Assembly: GCA_008636095.1 (NCBI GenBank)
Contig: VSJD01000330.1
Coordinates: 1 to 10,000 of the forward strand
Direction of reading: 5' to 3'
Source of the DNA: Kiritimatiellota bacterium
GTDB lineage: Bacteria > Verrucomicrobiota > Kiritimatiellia > JAAZAB01
DNA: 10,000 nucleotides
In this document: one piece after another, positions 1 to 6,683 of the stretch
Numbering within the stretch: position 1 is the first letter of the stretch
Layout: every line of letters starts with the position of its first letter
Translations under genes and position numbers: made by a program
The notes under the pieces: generated by a model
Told to the model about the DNA's origin: nothing
Database searches by the model: none
The model's input: only the letters and a program-made list of their open reading frames with translations

Positions 1-28
1 TTCTTACATATAGAAACGGTAAAAAGGC

Positions 29-57
29 TTGACAACGCGCCGTTTCAACATTATTAC
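29..57 (+). promoter_or_regulatory. Sigma70-type promoter for the kinase operon
   Basis: A perfect -35 hexamer TTGACA (29-34) is followed after 17 bases by TATTAC (52-57), which matches the -10 consensus at four of six positions. Transcription would start near 64, leaving about 88 bases of leader before the kinase ATG at 153. The position, spacing and orientation suit the three-gene signalling operon. This is a consensus match read by eye, and the shifted hexamer TACATA (55-60) is an alternative -10. Confidence 0.55.
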
Positions 58-90
58 ATACATAGTAAGGCATGCAGGATAGATGACGAT

Positions 91-148
91 GGGTTGGTGT
101 TAAACCCTAAAGGTTCTAAAGGTTGCCTATGGGTTGACCAAGCTGGTC
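91..148 (+). promoter_or_regulatory. Structured leader of the kinase mRNA
   Basis: The leader contains a 5-bp inverted repeat (GGGTT 91-95 with AACCC 103-107), two adjacent copies of CTAAAGGTT (107-115 and 116-124), a two-codon open frame (ATG GGT TGA, 129-137) and a small hairpin GACCA-AGC-TGGTC (136-148) ending four bases before the kinase ATG. No Shine-Dalgarno sequence is visible in this stretch. These elements might limit translation of the kinase, but that is inference, and short repeats of this size can arise by chance. I recognise no known riboswitch family here. Confidence 0.25.
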
Positions 149-152
149 TGCC

Positions 153-2162
153 ATGAAAAAGGACACGAAAAAATTATCGGACGCCGCCAAACACCGCCAC
201 CCTGCCAAAGAGTGGCTGGGGAGTAATAAGCAATACCGGGCACTGTTTGACAGTGCGGGCGACGCCATTTTTATTCATGACTCAAAAGGACGAATACTGG
301 CAGTGAACACGACGGCCTGCGAGCAATACGGTTATACGCGGTCTGAACTGATGTCCATGACGGCCAGCCTTATGGTCATCCCGGAAAAACGTATTCATGT
401 TAAGAAGCGCTTCGCACAGATGATGAAACGAGGACGTCTCAAGTTTGAGACCGTGCACCAGCGCAAGGACGGAACATCCCTTCCGATAGAGGTAAACTCG
501 CGGAGAATAACTTGGAATGGTCAAGCGGCGATAATGAGCATTTGCCACGACATCACCGAGCGCAAACGAGCAGAGCAGATGCTGATTGAGACCGCTGAAG
601 ATAAATTTAAAACTATTTTTAACCATGCCAGTGATGGAATCATATTAGCCGATCCTGAAAATAAGAAATTTTACACTGGTAATAATGCGTTTTGCCGAAT
701 GCTTGGTTACCGCTTGGAAGAAATCACAAAATTAAGCGTCATGGATATCCATCCGGGAAAAGACCTGCCTTATGTTATGGAACAGTTTAAAGGACAAGCC
801 ATGGGGAATTTTACCTTGGCCAAGGATATGCCCGTAAAAAGAAAAGACGGCAGTGTGTTTTATGCCGACATTAATGCCACCGTCATGACCATTGCCGGAA
901 AGATATATATGGTGGGGTTTTTCCGTGATATCACCGAGCACAGGCAGACGGAGAAGGCGCTGAAGACAAGCGAACAAAAGACACGCGCTGTTTTTGACCA
1001 GACCTTCCAATTTATCGGTCTGATGACAACAGACGGGACTTTGATCGAGGCCAACAGGACGGCCTTGGAATTCGGCGGTATCGAGACATCCAGTGTTTTG
1101 GGTAAGCCCTTCTGGGAGACTCCCTGGTGGACACATTCACCCGAATTGCAGGAAAAATTGCGCCTAGCTATAAAAAAGGGCGCACAGGGCGAGTTTATTC
1201 GTTTTGAAGCGACACATTTTGCAAAAGACGGCACATTACATTACGTAGATTTTTCCCTCAAGCCGGTGAAAGACGAAGCCGGCAAAGTGATCTTCTTGAT
1301 CCCCGAAGGCCGCGACATCACCGAGCGAAAGCAGGTGGAAGATGAAGTCCGCAAACTGAACGAAAGTCTGGAAAAGCGCGTCCAAGAGCGCACCACCGAA
1401 CTGGCGCGCGCAAACCAGGAGCTGGAAACGCTGATTCGCATTGCGTCGCATGACCTGCGCTCGCCGCTGGTCAACATCCAGGGATTTAATCAGCTCTTGA
1501 ACAAAGCTTGGGACGTGATCAGTCGTATCCTGGCGGACGCGGTCCTGCCGGACGAAACGCGCCAGGCCCTCGTCGCGTCCCATGAAAAAGCCGCCAAAGC
1601 CATGCGGTTCATTAATGCCGGCGTGGAAAAAATGAACGGTCTGATCAGCGGGCTCCTGCGGTTGTCGCAGTTGGGCCGTGCGCCGCTGGTGCTTCAAACG
1701 CTGAATATGAACGCCTTGCTGCAATCCGTGGTGGAAGCCATGGCGTTCCAGATTCGGACGGCCGCCGCGGAGGTGACGGTGGATGACCTGCCAGCTTGTC
1801 GGGCCGATGCGACGCTGATCAGCCAGGTATTTTCGAACCTGCTGGATAATGCCATCAAGTACCGTGATCCCGCCCGGCCCCTGCGCGTGCAAATCTGGGG
1901 CCACCAGGAAAAAGACGCGCGCGTGGTGTATTGCGTCGAGGATAATGGGCTGGGCGTGGCGCCGGAGTATCAGCAGAAAATATGGAACTTGTTTTACCGG
2001 CTCAACCCGCAAGGAAGCGGCGCGGGGGAGGGTGTCGGCTTGCCGACCGTTCAGCGGATTGTGGAGCGGCATGGTGGCAAGGTATGGATGGAGTCGGAAG
2101 TCGGCAGGGGCAGTCGGTTTTTCCTGGCCTTGCCGGCGGCCGCAAAGGAGGCGGCATCATGA
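153..2162 (+). CDS. Soluble multi-PAS sensor histidine kinase
   Basis: This 669-residue kinase senses a signal through PAS domains and phosphorylates partner response regulators. Three PAS units can be seen at about 25-140, 148-265 and 274-395, each ending in a PAC-like D-I-T-E motif (DITERK, DITEHR, DITERK). A charged coiled coil (about 396-428) leads to the HisKA domain with phospho-accepting His433 in SHDLRSP. Its helical hairpin is about 20 residues longer than in Cph1-type kinases. The ATPase domain shows the N-box Asn566, the G1 motif DNGLG (597-601) and the glycine-rich GEGVGL (625-630). I see no signal peptide or membrane segment, so it is probably cytoplasmic. The signal is unknown, and no haem or flavin site can be assigned by eye. 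The start at 153 lacks a clear ribosome site, but the only upstream in-frame ATG (129) meets a stop within three codons. Its stop overlaps the next gene by four bases. The 5' half is much AT-richer than the 3' half. Confidence 0.93.
   Translation: MKKDTKKLSDAAKHRHPAKEWLGSNKQYRALFDSAGDAIFIHDSKGRILAVNTTACEQYGYTRSELMSMTASLMVIPEKRIHVKKRFAQMMKRGRLKFETVHQRKDGTSLPIEVNSRRITWNGQAAIMSICHDITERKRAEQMLIETAEDKFKTIFNHASDGIILADPENKKFYTGNNAFCRMLGYRLEEITKLSVMDIHPGKDLPYVMEQFKGQAMGNFTLAKDMPVKRKDGSVFYADINATVMTIAGKIYMVGFFRDITEHRQTEKALKTSEQKTRAVFDQTFQFIGLMTTDGTLIEANRTALEFGGIETSSVLGKPFWETPWWTHSPELQEKLRLAIKKGAQGEFIRFEATHFAKDGTLHYVDFSLKPVKDEAGKVIFLIPEGRDITERKQVEDEVRKLNESLEKRVQERTTELARANQELETLIRIASHDLRSPLVNIQGFNQLLNKAWDVISRILADAVLPDETRQALVASHEKAAKAMRFINAGVEKMNGLISGLLRLSQLGRAPLVLQTLNMNALLQSVVEAMAFQIRTAAAEVTVDDLPACRADATLISQVFSNLLDNAIKYRDPARPLRVQIWGHQEKDARVVYCVEDNGLGVAPEYQQKIWNLFYRLNPQGSGAGEGVGLPTVQRIVERHGGKVWMESEVGRGSRFFLALPAAAKEAAS
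2144..2151 (+). promoter_or_regulatory. Strong ribosome site setting the response-regulator start
   Basis: AAAGGAGG lies seven bases before the ATG at 2159, inside the last codons of the kinase gene. It decides the start of the downstream regulator over a longer in-frame opening at 1982 that lies wholly inside the kinase. Together with the ATGA stop/start overlap it indicates translational coupling. Confidence 0.8.
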
Positions 2163-2617
2163 TCACCGCGCATACCAACGTTACGATCCTGATTGCCGAG
2201 GATGATGAAGGCCATGCCGAGCTGATTATGGAACAACTGCGGAGCGCCGGCGTATCCAATGAAATCATACGTTTCCAGGATGGCCAGGAACTTTGGGACT
2301 ACCTGATGGCCGAAGGCCGACGGACTTCCCCGTATGACGGCCATGGCTTTCTCTTGCTCCTGGATATCGTGATGCCCAGGCTAGACGGGCTGGAAATCCT
2401 GCGGCGTATCAAGACCGACAAGCAGTGGCATAATCTGCCAATTATCATGCTGACGACGACGGATGATCCGCGGGAGATTGAGAGTTGTTACACCCTCGGC
2501 TGTAACTGCTATATCACGAAGCCAATGGAATATGAAAGGTTCACAGAAATGCTGAAACGGTTAGGTTTGTTCCTGATGGTAGTCCAAACACCGAAAATCC
2601 CGCCGCAAGACGGATGA
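2159..2617 (+). CDS. Rcp1-like single-domain response regulator
   Basis: The product is 152 residues, essentially one receiver domain with a short tail. The acidic pocket residues Asp15 and Asp16, the phospho-accepting Asp69 (in LLDIVMP), Thr99 and Lys121 (in TKP) are all present. The sequence style resembles the Rcp1 group, small receivers that pair with phytochrome-like and PAS histidine kinases. It has no output domain, so it should act by protein contact or as a phosphate shuttle. It overlaps the kinase stop by four bases (ATGA) and has an excellent ribosome site, so it is almost certainly the cognate partner and co-translated with the kinase. What it controls cannot be seen in the window. 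Confidence 0.92.
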   Translation: MITAHTNVTILIAEDDEGHAELIMEQLRSAGVSNEIIRFQDGQELWDYLMAEGRRTSPYDGHGFLLLLDIVMPRLDGLEILRRIKTDKQWHNLPIIMLTTTDDPREIESCYTLGCNCYITKPMEYERFTEMLKRLGLFLMVVQTPKIPPQDG

Positions 2618-2623
2618 AGGAGG
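2617..2623 (+). promoter_or_regulatory. Ribosome site of the second response regulator
   Basis: AAGGAGG begins on the last base of the preceding stop codon and sits nine bases before the ATG at 2633. The gap between the two genes is therefore just long enough to hold the ribosome site, supporting one transcript. Confidence 0.75.
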
Positions 2624-2632
2624 GCAAAAAAC

Positions 2633-3265
2633 ATGACGTCAAAAACCAGCAAGGTGCTTTTAATCGAAGATGACCAGGCCGATGCCCAGCTCATCATGGA
2701 AATCCTGCGGGAAGAACCCGAGAACGCAATGGAAATCCTGCATGTGAGCAACCTGGCCCACGGCCTTGAGACGCTGGAGCGCGGCGGGATTGATGTTGTG
2801 CTCCTCGACTTGACCCTGCCGGATAGTTCGGGTCATAACACGTTTGCCATGCTCGCAAAGCATGTCCCGACGATGCCCGTCATTGTGCTGACGGGAATGG
2901 ACGACAAGGAGATGGCCATCCGGATCGTCCAAGAAGGCGCCCAGGATTATCTGGTGAAAAGCCTGGTGGATTACACCATGCTGGCGCGCTCGATCCGGTA
3001 CTCGATTGAGCGCAAGCGGACGCTCCTGGAGAAAGACCAATTGATCGGCCAGCTCCGGGAGACGCTGGCCGACGTGAAAATGTTGAGCGGCTTATTGCCG
3101 ATTTGCGCCTCCTGCAAGCATATTCGGGACGACAAGGGCTACTGGCACCAGGTGGAATCTTACATCCAACAGCATTCCTCCGCCGTGTTCACCCACGGCC
3201 TCTGCCCGAAGTGCTCGCAAAAAATTTACCCAAAAGCGGCGGCCGGCAATGATATTCCCGGATAG
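2633..3265 (+). CDS. Response regulator with four-cysteine C-terminal tail
   Basis: This 210-residue protein has an N-terminal receiver (about 6-122) with Asp13/Asp14, phospho-accepting Asp59, Thr87 and Lys109. A predicted coiled coil (about 124-152) follows, then a short domain with the pairs Cys158-x2-Cys161 and Cys191-x2-Cys194. That tail (LPICASCKHIRDDKGYW near its start) matches a domain I know from environmental response regulators and PAS proteins. The two CxxC pairs suggest zinc binding, which is inference. No DNA-binding or enzymatic output domain is visible. It lies 15 bases after the single-domain regulator and completes a three-gene signalling operon, so it may compete for phosphate from the same kinase or act downstream. 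Its target is unknown. Confidence 0.9.
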   Translation: MTSKTSKVLLIEDDQADAQLIMEILREEPENAMEILHVSNLAHGLETLERGGIDVVLLDLTLPDSSGHNTFAMLAKHVPTMPVIVLTGMDDKEMAIRIVQEGAQDYLVKSLVDYTMLARSIRYSIERKRTLLEKDQLIGQLRETLADVKMLSGLLPICASCKHIRDDKGYWHQVESYIQQHSSAVFTHGLCPKCSQKIYPKAAAGNDIPG

Positions 3266-3275
3266 GATTCGATAA

Positions 3276-3292
3276 AGTGTTCACGGAACACT
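3276..3292. terminator. Perfect 7-bp hairpin between converging operons
   Basis: AGTGTTC (3276-3282) and its exact complement GAACACT (3286-3292) flank a three-base loop, 10 bases after the second regulator's stop. A run of T is missing on the plus strand. On the minus strand the stem is followed by only TTTATC, so any terminator action would be weak or Rho-assisted. Its place between converging operons supports a role in ending transcripts from one or both sides. Confidence 0.35.
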
Positions 3293-3312
3293 GAAATTGG
3301 ACATTAGAAATT
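3292..3312. repeat. Short AT-rich heptad array
   Basis: Three consecutive 7-base units, TGAAATT, GGACATT and AGAAATT, share an A-x-ATT core. The array is short and imperfect, and it is out of phase with the GC-rich heptads that begin at 3329. On its own it would be weak, but it resembles the other 7-base arrays in the window. Confidence 0.4.
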
Positions 3313-3328
3313 TGGTCTTCACGCTTTC

Positions 3329-3384
3329 TCTGGTCTGGCGTCCGCCATCTGGCGTCTGGTGTCCTCTTCAGTCCGTCCCCCGTC
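3329..3384. repeat. GC-rich heptad array abutting the tonB stop
   Basis: Eight successive 7-base units fill the sequence up to the base before the tonB stop codon: TCTGGTC, TGGCGTC, CGCCATC, TGGCGTC, TGGTGTC, CTCTTCA, GTCCGTC, CCCCGTC. Seven of the eight end in TC, mostly GTC, and one unit recurs exactly. No gene is supported in this gap. The class resembles the short tandem heptamer repeats known from cyanobacteria and other bacteria. The function is unknown. Confidence 0.65.
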
Positions 3385-4125
3385 CTACGGTCCCGTGTCT
3401 TCCAGTTCGAAATCAATCGTGATGTCCTTGTAAGCGCCGCCGAAGCCAAATGGCAGTGCCGGTAAATTTTTCACTGATTCCACGGCGGTCATGACGGACG
3501 TATCCATGAGGCCGTTGCCGGATGTGTCTACCATCTTTTTCTGGACAATCTGGCCATCCTGCCGGACGCGAATCAGAACCGACGTCACCAAACCGCGCTT
3601 GCCCGCTAACGCGCTCGGTTGGGCCCAAGCATCGTACATGACCGCACGCACCTGGGCCAGATACCAGCCGTAGGGCGTCGCTTCGCCGGAGCCCGAGCCG
3701 GTGCCATACCCGGCGGCAGGGGCGCCGACACTCGCCACGGCGGTTCCCAGCATGCGGCGAATCCGGGCTTCGGATAATTGTTTTACCGGTCGCTTGGCGG
3801 CGGGAACCGTGCGCCGGACCAGGTTGGTGCTTATTTCGATTTTCGGTTTTTTTGCGTTTTCGGTTAAATTCGTTTTCGGCGCGGGCGGTTCCGGAATGGG
3901 TTCGGGGACATTCACCGGATCCGGTTTTGCAGGCTCGGCTATGGCGTTCTCCGGTTCCGCTATCGGCGCGGACGGCGGACCCGGCTGGAAATCCACGAAG
4001 AACGTCAGGTCCTTGGGCGGGCGCCGGAAGTGGCAGGAGGCTAACGAAAACGCAATCAGGGCGTACACGCAGGCCACATGCACCGCCACGCTGATCATCA
4101 TATTACGCAGGTAAGCATTCTTCAT
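3385..4125 (-). CDS. tonB: TonB/TolA-family energy transducer
   Basis: This 246-residue protein should span the periplasm and pass energy from the ExbB/ExbD motor to an outer-membrane partner. A short cytoplasmic start leads to one membrane helix (about 9-29) with Ser12-x3-His16, matching the spacing of the Ser and His needed in the TonB anchor. A proline-rich stretch (about 47-84, many Pro-Glu, Pro-Ala and Pro-Lys) follows, then a basic linker, a glycine-rich hinge (139-147) and a C-terminal TonB/TolA fold (about 151-243). The start MKNAYLRN at 4125 lies 22 bases after the exbD stop. An in-frame opening to 4212 would overlap exbD and is rejected. It is last in the exbB-exbD-tonB operon. No receptor, tolB or pal is adjacent, so TolA-like use cannot be excluded. 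Confidence 0.85.
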   Translation of the reverse strand: MKNAYLRNMMISVAVHVACVYALIAFSLASCHFRRPPKDLTFFVDFQPGPPSAPIAEPENAIAEPAKPDPVNVPEPIPEPPAPKTNLTENAKKPKIEISTNLVRRTVPAAKRPVKQLSEARIRRMLGTAVASVGAPAAGYGTGSGSGEATPYGWYLAQVRAVMYDAWAQPSALAGKRGLVTSVLIRVRQDGQIVQKKMVDTSGNGLMDTSVMTAVESVKNLPALPFGFGGAYKDITIDFELEDTGP

Positions 4126-4147
4126 GGCGCACTTCTGTGTCCCAAGA

Positions 4148-4549
4148 TTATTCCGCCTGGGATACCAGCGCCATCTTGCTGAGGCCGGCGTCGTGCAGAA
4201 TGCGCATGACATCCATGACCCGGCTGTATTTCAGGTCTTTATCCGCGCGCACAAACACCGTGATGGCAGGATCCGTTTTGCCCAGGCGGTTCATTTCCGT
4301 CGTCATCTGGCTTTCCGTGACCGGACGGTTGTCCAGGAAGATGGCGCCGTCCAGACGCACGCTGACGGTTCGGGAGCGATCCGGCTTCAGCTCCGCGGCC
4401 TTGCCGTGGGGCAGGTTCACGTGCACCCCTTGCTCCATCAGGGGATAGGTGATCAGGAACACGGTCAGGAGTATGAAAGCGAAATCAAGCATGGGAACCA
4501 AATTGATTTCGCCGACCGCGTGGAGTGTTGTCCTGGTTCGTCTGGCCAC
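4148..4549 (-). CDS. exbD: ExbD/TolR-family proton-channel subunit
   Basis: This 133-residue inner-membrane protein forms, with ExbB, the proton-driven motor that energises TonB. A basic N-terminus is followed by one membrane helix (about 18-36). The motif NLVPMLDFAFILL carries Asp22, the buried acid that corresponds to the essential Asp of ExbD and TolR. The periplasmic domain (about 45-133) has the family pattern, including the TVFVRADKDLKY region (97-108). The length is normal. The start codon is GTG at 4549, preceded by GAGGAA (4556-4561) with six bases between. It lies 14 bases after the exbB stop. TolR assignment is an alternative; the tonB-like gene downstream tips the balance towards ExbD. 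Confidence 0.9.
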   Translation of the reverse strand: MARRTRTTLHAVGEINLVPMLDFAFILLTVFLITYPLMEQGVHVNLPHGKAAELKPDRSRTVSVRLDGAIFLDNRPVTESQMTTEMNRLGKTDPAITVFVRADKDLKYSRVMDVMRILHDAGLSKMALVSQAE

Positions 4550-4563
4550 AAAAGGTTCCTCGC

Positions 4564-5310
4564 CTATTTCCGGAGGCTGTGACGTTCAATGTCGGCCATC
4601 AGCTCCTCGGCAAAATGTTCCATCATCGTGCTCAGAATACGGATGCGGCTGGTCAGCATGTTGTAGGCGATCAGCGACGGGAGCGCCACGATCAGACCGG
4701 CGAGCGTCGTAATCAGCGAACCGGAAATGCCCGGGGCCACGGAGGAGATGGTCGCCATACCCTGGATGGCCAGCCCGCCAAAGGCATCCATAACCCCCCA
4801 CACCGTGCCCATCAACCCGATGAATGGCGCGGCCGTCACGGCCGTGGCGAGGACCACGACATTTTTCTCCAGCTGAATGACCTGCTCATCCACCGTCTGG
4901 TCAATGATGTTGCGCACGATTTTCATGTCCGTATCGTTCAGCTTCGGCGTGGATTCAGTTGGCTGGCTGACGAACCACTCGGCCGGGTTGATGCCGCGCG
5001 CCTCGATCAGGCCGTGCAGAGTCCGGCAGGCCGCGCGGTACATCATGTACAGCGGACAGCCGAAAAAACTCTGGCGTTTCACGATCAGGGCCAGGGGTTG
5101 CGGCTCGCTCTGGTAAACCGCCAAAAAGCGTTTGGATTCGCGGGTGGCCCGGCGGTATTCCCTGAACTTGGTCACCATGATGGACCAGGCCACTACCGAC
5201 CCGATCAAGAGCAGGACCACCAGCGCTTTACCGGCCGTGTTAGCCCGCAAAAAGGCGTCCACCAGGTCCGCCTGGGGAAACATTGGCAGAAAAAAAAGCA
5301 TTGTATTCAT
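4564..5310 (-). CDS. exbB: ExbB/TolQ/MotA-family motor subunit
   Basis: This 248-residue inner-membrane protein is the pentameric channel subunit of the ExbBD motor. It has one membrane helix at about 28-46, a long cytoplasmic loop, and two further helices at about 150-175 and 195-216. The second helix carries the family signature APFIGLMGTVWGVM (161-174), and the third carries TTLAGLIVALPSLIAYN (201-217). The length fits the family. The ATG at 5310 has no Shine-Dalgarno sequence, and the likely promoter would start the transcript within a few bases of it, so translation may be leaderless. Further in-frame ATGs at 5301 and 5283 are possible starts. It is first in the exbB-exbD-tonB operon. 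The GTVWG signature is shared with TolQ, so the name rests on the neighbours. Confidence 0.9.
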   Translation of the reverse strand: MNTMLFFLPMFPQADLVDAFLRANTAGKALVVLLLIGSVVAWSIMVTKFREYRRATRESKRFLAVYQSEPQPLALIVKRQSFFGCPLYMMYRAACRTLHGLIEARGINPAEWFVSQPTESTPKLNDTDMKIVRNIIDQTVDEQVIQLEKNVVVLATAVTAAPFIGLMGTVWGVMDAFGGLAIQGMATISSVAPGISGSLITTLAGLIVALPSLIAYNMLTSRIRILSTMMEHFAEELMADIERHSLRK

Positions 5311-5319
5311 ATTTCACGC

Positions 5320-5348
5320 ATTATAACGGGGAAATGGTCAATGGTCAA
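5320..5348 (-). promoter_or_regulatory. Sigma70-type promoter of exbB-exbD-tonB, -35 inside heptads
   Basis: On the minus strand TTGACC (5343-5348) and a perfect TATAAT (5320-5325) are separated by exactly 17 bases. The -35 hexamer spans the junction of two AATGGTC heptads of the adjacent array. Transcription would begin near 5313, only about three bases before the exbB ATG at 5310, giving a leaderless or nearly leaderless message. The match is strong by consensus (11 of 12 positions). Confidence 0.65.
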
Positions 5349-5395
5349 TGACCCATAAGAAATGGTTAATGGTAAATGGTGGATGGTTGATGTGG
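5333..5395 (+). repeat. AATGGTC heptad array (left arm)
   Basis: Nine successive 7-base units run in phase: AATGGTC, AATGGTC, AATGACC, CATAAGA, AATGGTT, AATGGTA, AATGGTG, GATGGTT, GATGTGG. Six fit the pattern RATGGTN exactly, and the fourth is degenerate. The array begins just upstream of the exbB -10 box. It is mirrored by an inverted array at 5433-5480. No coding gene is supported in the 5311-5493 gap. Confidence 0.8.
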
Positions 5396-5432
5396 CCTGA
5401 CAGAACGCATGGCTTTACCCCGTTGTGGTCGA

Positions 5433-5480
5433 GTCATTTACCATTGACCATCAACCATTGACCATTCATCATGGACCATG
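5433..5480 (-). repeat. Inverted AATGGTC heptad array (right arm)
   Basis: Read on the minus strand this stretch consists of 7-base steps such as ATGGTCA, ATGGTTG, ATGGTCA and ATGGTAA, the same family as 5333-5395 but in opposite orientation. The arms share exact complementary blocks: 13 bases (5333-5345 with 5454-5466), 11 bases (5368-5378 with 5435-5445) and 10 bases (5383-5392 with 5449-5458). A 37-base non-repeat spacer separates them. The array begins 13 bases past the nifS stop. Confidence 0.75.
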
Positions 5481-5493
5481 CTTTGCTTTGCCA

Positions 5494-6651
5494 TTACGGC
5501 GCGGCGAAGGGGGAAATGACCCGCAGTTTTTTTATGATGGGCGGCAGATTTTCCAGGACATACTCAATGTCCGCCGCCGTATTGTAGCGGCTGAGGCTGA
5601 ACCGGATCGAGCCGTGGGCCGCCATGAATGGCACGCCCATGGCCCGAATCACATGTGAGGGCTCCAGCGACCCCGACGTGCAGGCCGAGCCGGACGAGGC
5701 TGCGATCCCGCAATCGCTCAGGTGATACAGAATGGATTCGCCCTCGATATACTGAAAACTGATGTTGAGCGTATTGGGCAGGCGATGTGCTTCATCGCCG
5801 TTCACACGTACGTCCGGACATGCGGCCAGGATGCCCGCCTGCAGGCGATCACGCAAGGCCGCTACGCGTGTTATCTCGTCGCCCAGCGCCCGGGCAGCCA
5901 GCTTGCAAGCGCACCCCAGACCGACAATGTACGGCACATTTTCGGTACCGCCCCGCTTGCCGCTTTCCTGGTGCCCGCCCAGGAGTAAAGGACGTATGCG
6001 CGTGCCCCGGCGGATGAACAGCACCCCAATGCCCTTGGGCGCATGCAACTTGTGGCCGGAAAGCGAAAGCAGGTCCACCGGCAAGTGCCGGACATCAATC
6101 GGCAGTTTGCCAGCCGCTTGGACGGCGTCGGTATGCATAATTCCCCCGGAGGCCTTGACCAGCTCAGTGGCTTCCGCTATCGGAAAGATCACGCCGGTCT
6201 CATTGTTTGCCCACATCAGGCTGACTACGGCGCGGCCCCGGCTCAGGGCCAGCCGCAAATCGTCAAGGCGGATCTGGCCCTTGCCATCCACCTCCAGTTC
6301 GATGACGGGAACACCGTGTTCCTTCAGCATGCGGCATGGCTCCAGGACAGCCGGATGCTCCACACGGGAGGTGATGACGTTGATCGGGGCATTAGCCGCT
6401 TCGACCGCGCCGCGAATGGCCATGTTATCGCTTTCGGTACCGCAACTCGTGAACAGGATTTCCGAGGGATCCGCGCCGATCAGCGCGGCCACCTGCGCGC
6501 GCGCCAGCTCCACGTGACGGCGCACCTGGCCGCCGAACACGTGCATACTGGAGGGATTGCCCCACAGCTCCGTGAAAAAAGGCAGCATGGCCTCGATCAC
6601 TTCCGGGGCCGGCTGGGTGGTGGCATTGTTGTCCAGATACACAGTTCTCAT
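5494..6651 (-). CDS. nifS: NifS/IscS-type cysteine desulfurase
   Basis: This 385-residue PLP enzyme takes sulfur from cysteine, giving alanine and an enzyme persulfide that feeds Fe-S assembly on NifU. The N-terminal VYLDNNATT, His99 (EHP), Asp175 and Gln178, the PLP lysine Lys201 (LSGHK) and the catalytic Cys324 in GSACTSG are all present. Their positions lie close to those of Azotobacter NifS (Lys202, Cys325), and the length is full. ATG at 6651 is chosen because AAGAGG (6658-6663) sits six bases before it and the family begins M-x-T-V-Y-L-D. A TTG at 6669 would add six residues. It lies 67 bases after nifU in the same direction, with an array of 7-base repeats in the gap. No nitrogenase gene is nearby, so general Fe-S biogenesis is the likely role. 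IscS is the alternative name. Confidence 0.94.
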   Translation of the reverse strand: MRTVYLDNNATTQPAPEVIEAMLPFFTELWGNPSSMHVFGGQVRRHVELARAQVAALIGADPSEILFTSCGTESDNMAIRGAVEAANAPINVITSRVEHPAVLEPCRMLKEHGVPVIELEVDGKGQIRLDDLRLALSRGRAVVSLMWANNETGVIFPIAEATELVKASGGIMHTDAVQAAGKLPIDVRHLPVDLLSLSGHKLHAPKGIGVLFIRRGTRIRPLLLGGHQESGKRGGTENVPYIVGLGCACKLAARALGDEITRVAALRDRLQAGILAACPDVRVNGDEAHRLPNTLNISFQYIEGESILYHLSDCGIAASSGSACTSGSLEPSHVIRAMGVPFMAAHGSIRFSLSRYNTAADIEYVLENLPPIIKKLRVISPFAAP

Positions 6652-6683
6652 GAGTGGCCTCTTGGACAATCAAATCGGGCCTT

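Noticed and set aside
1982..2158. Longer N-terminus for the first response regulator
   Set aside because: It would lie inside the kinase gene and add a Gly/Arg-rich sequence with no family match. The ATG at 2159 has a strong ribosome site and places the receiver motifs normally.
4126..4212. Longer N-terminus for the TonB-like protein
   Set aside because: It overlaps the end of exbD and would put 29 Arg- and Cys-containing residues before the membrane anchor. The Met at 4125 gives a normal TonB start.
4525..5358. Long plus-strand open frame opposite exbB
   Set aside because: It lies opposite exbB and part of exbD. Its product is rich in His, Arg, Gln and Asp with no recognisable domain, as expected for the antisense of a GC-rich gene.
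5333..5480. CRISPR array
   Set aside because: The repeats are 7-base units without unique spacers and no cas gene is nearby.
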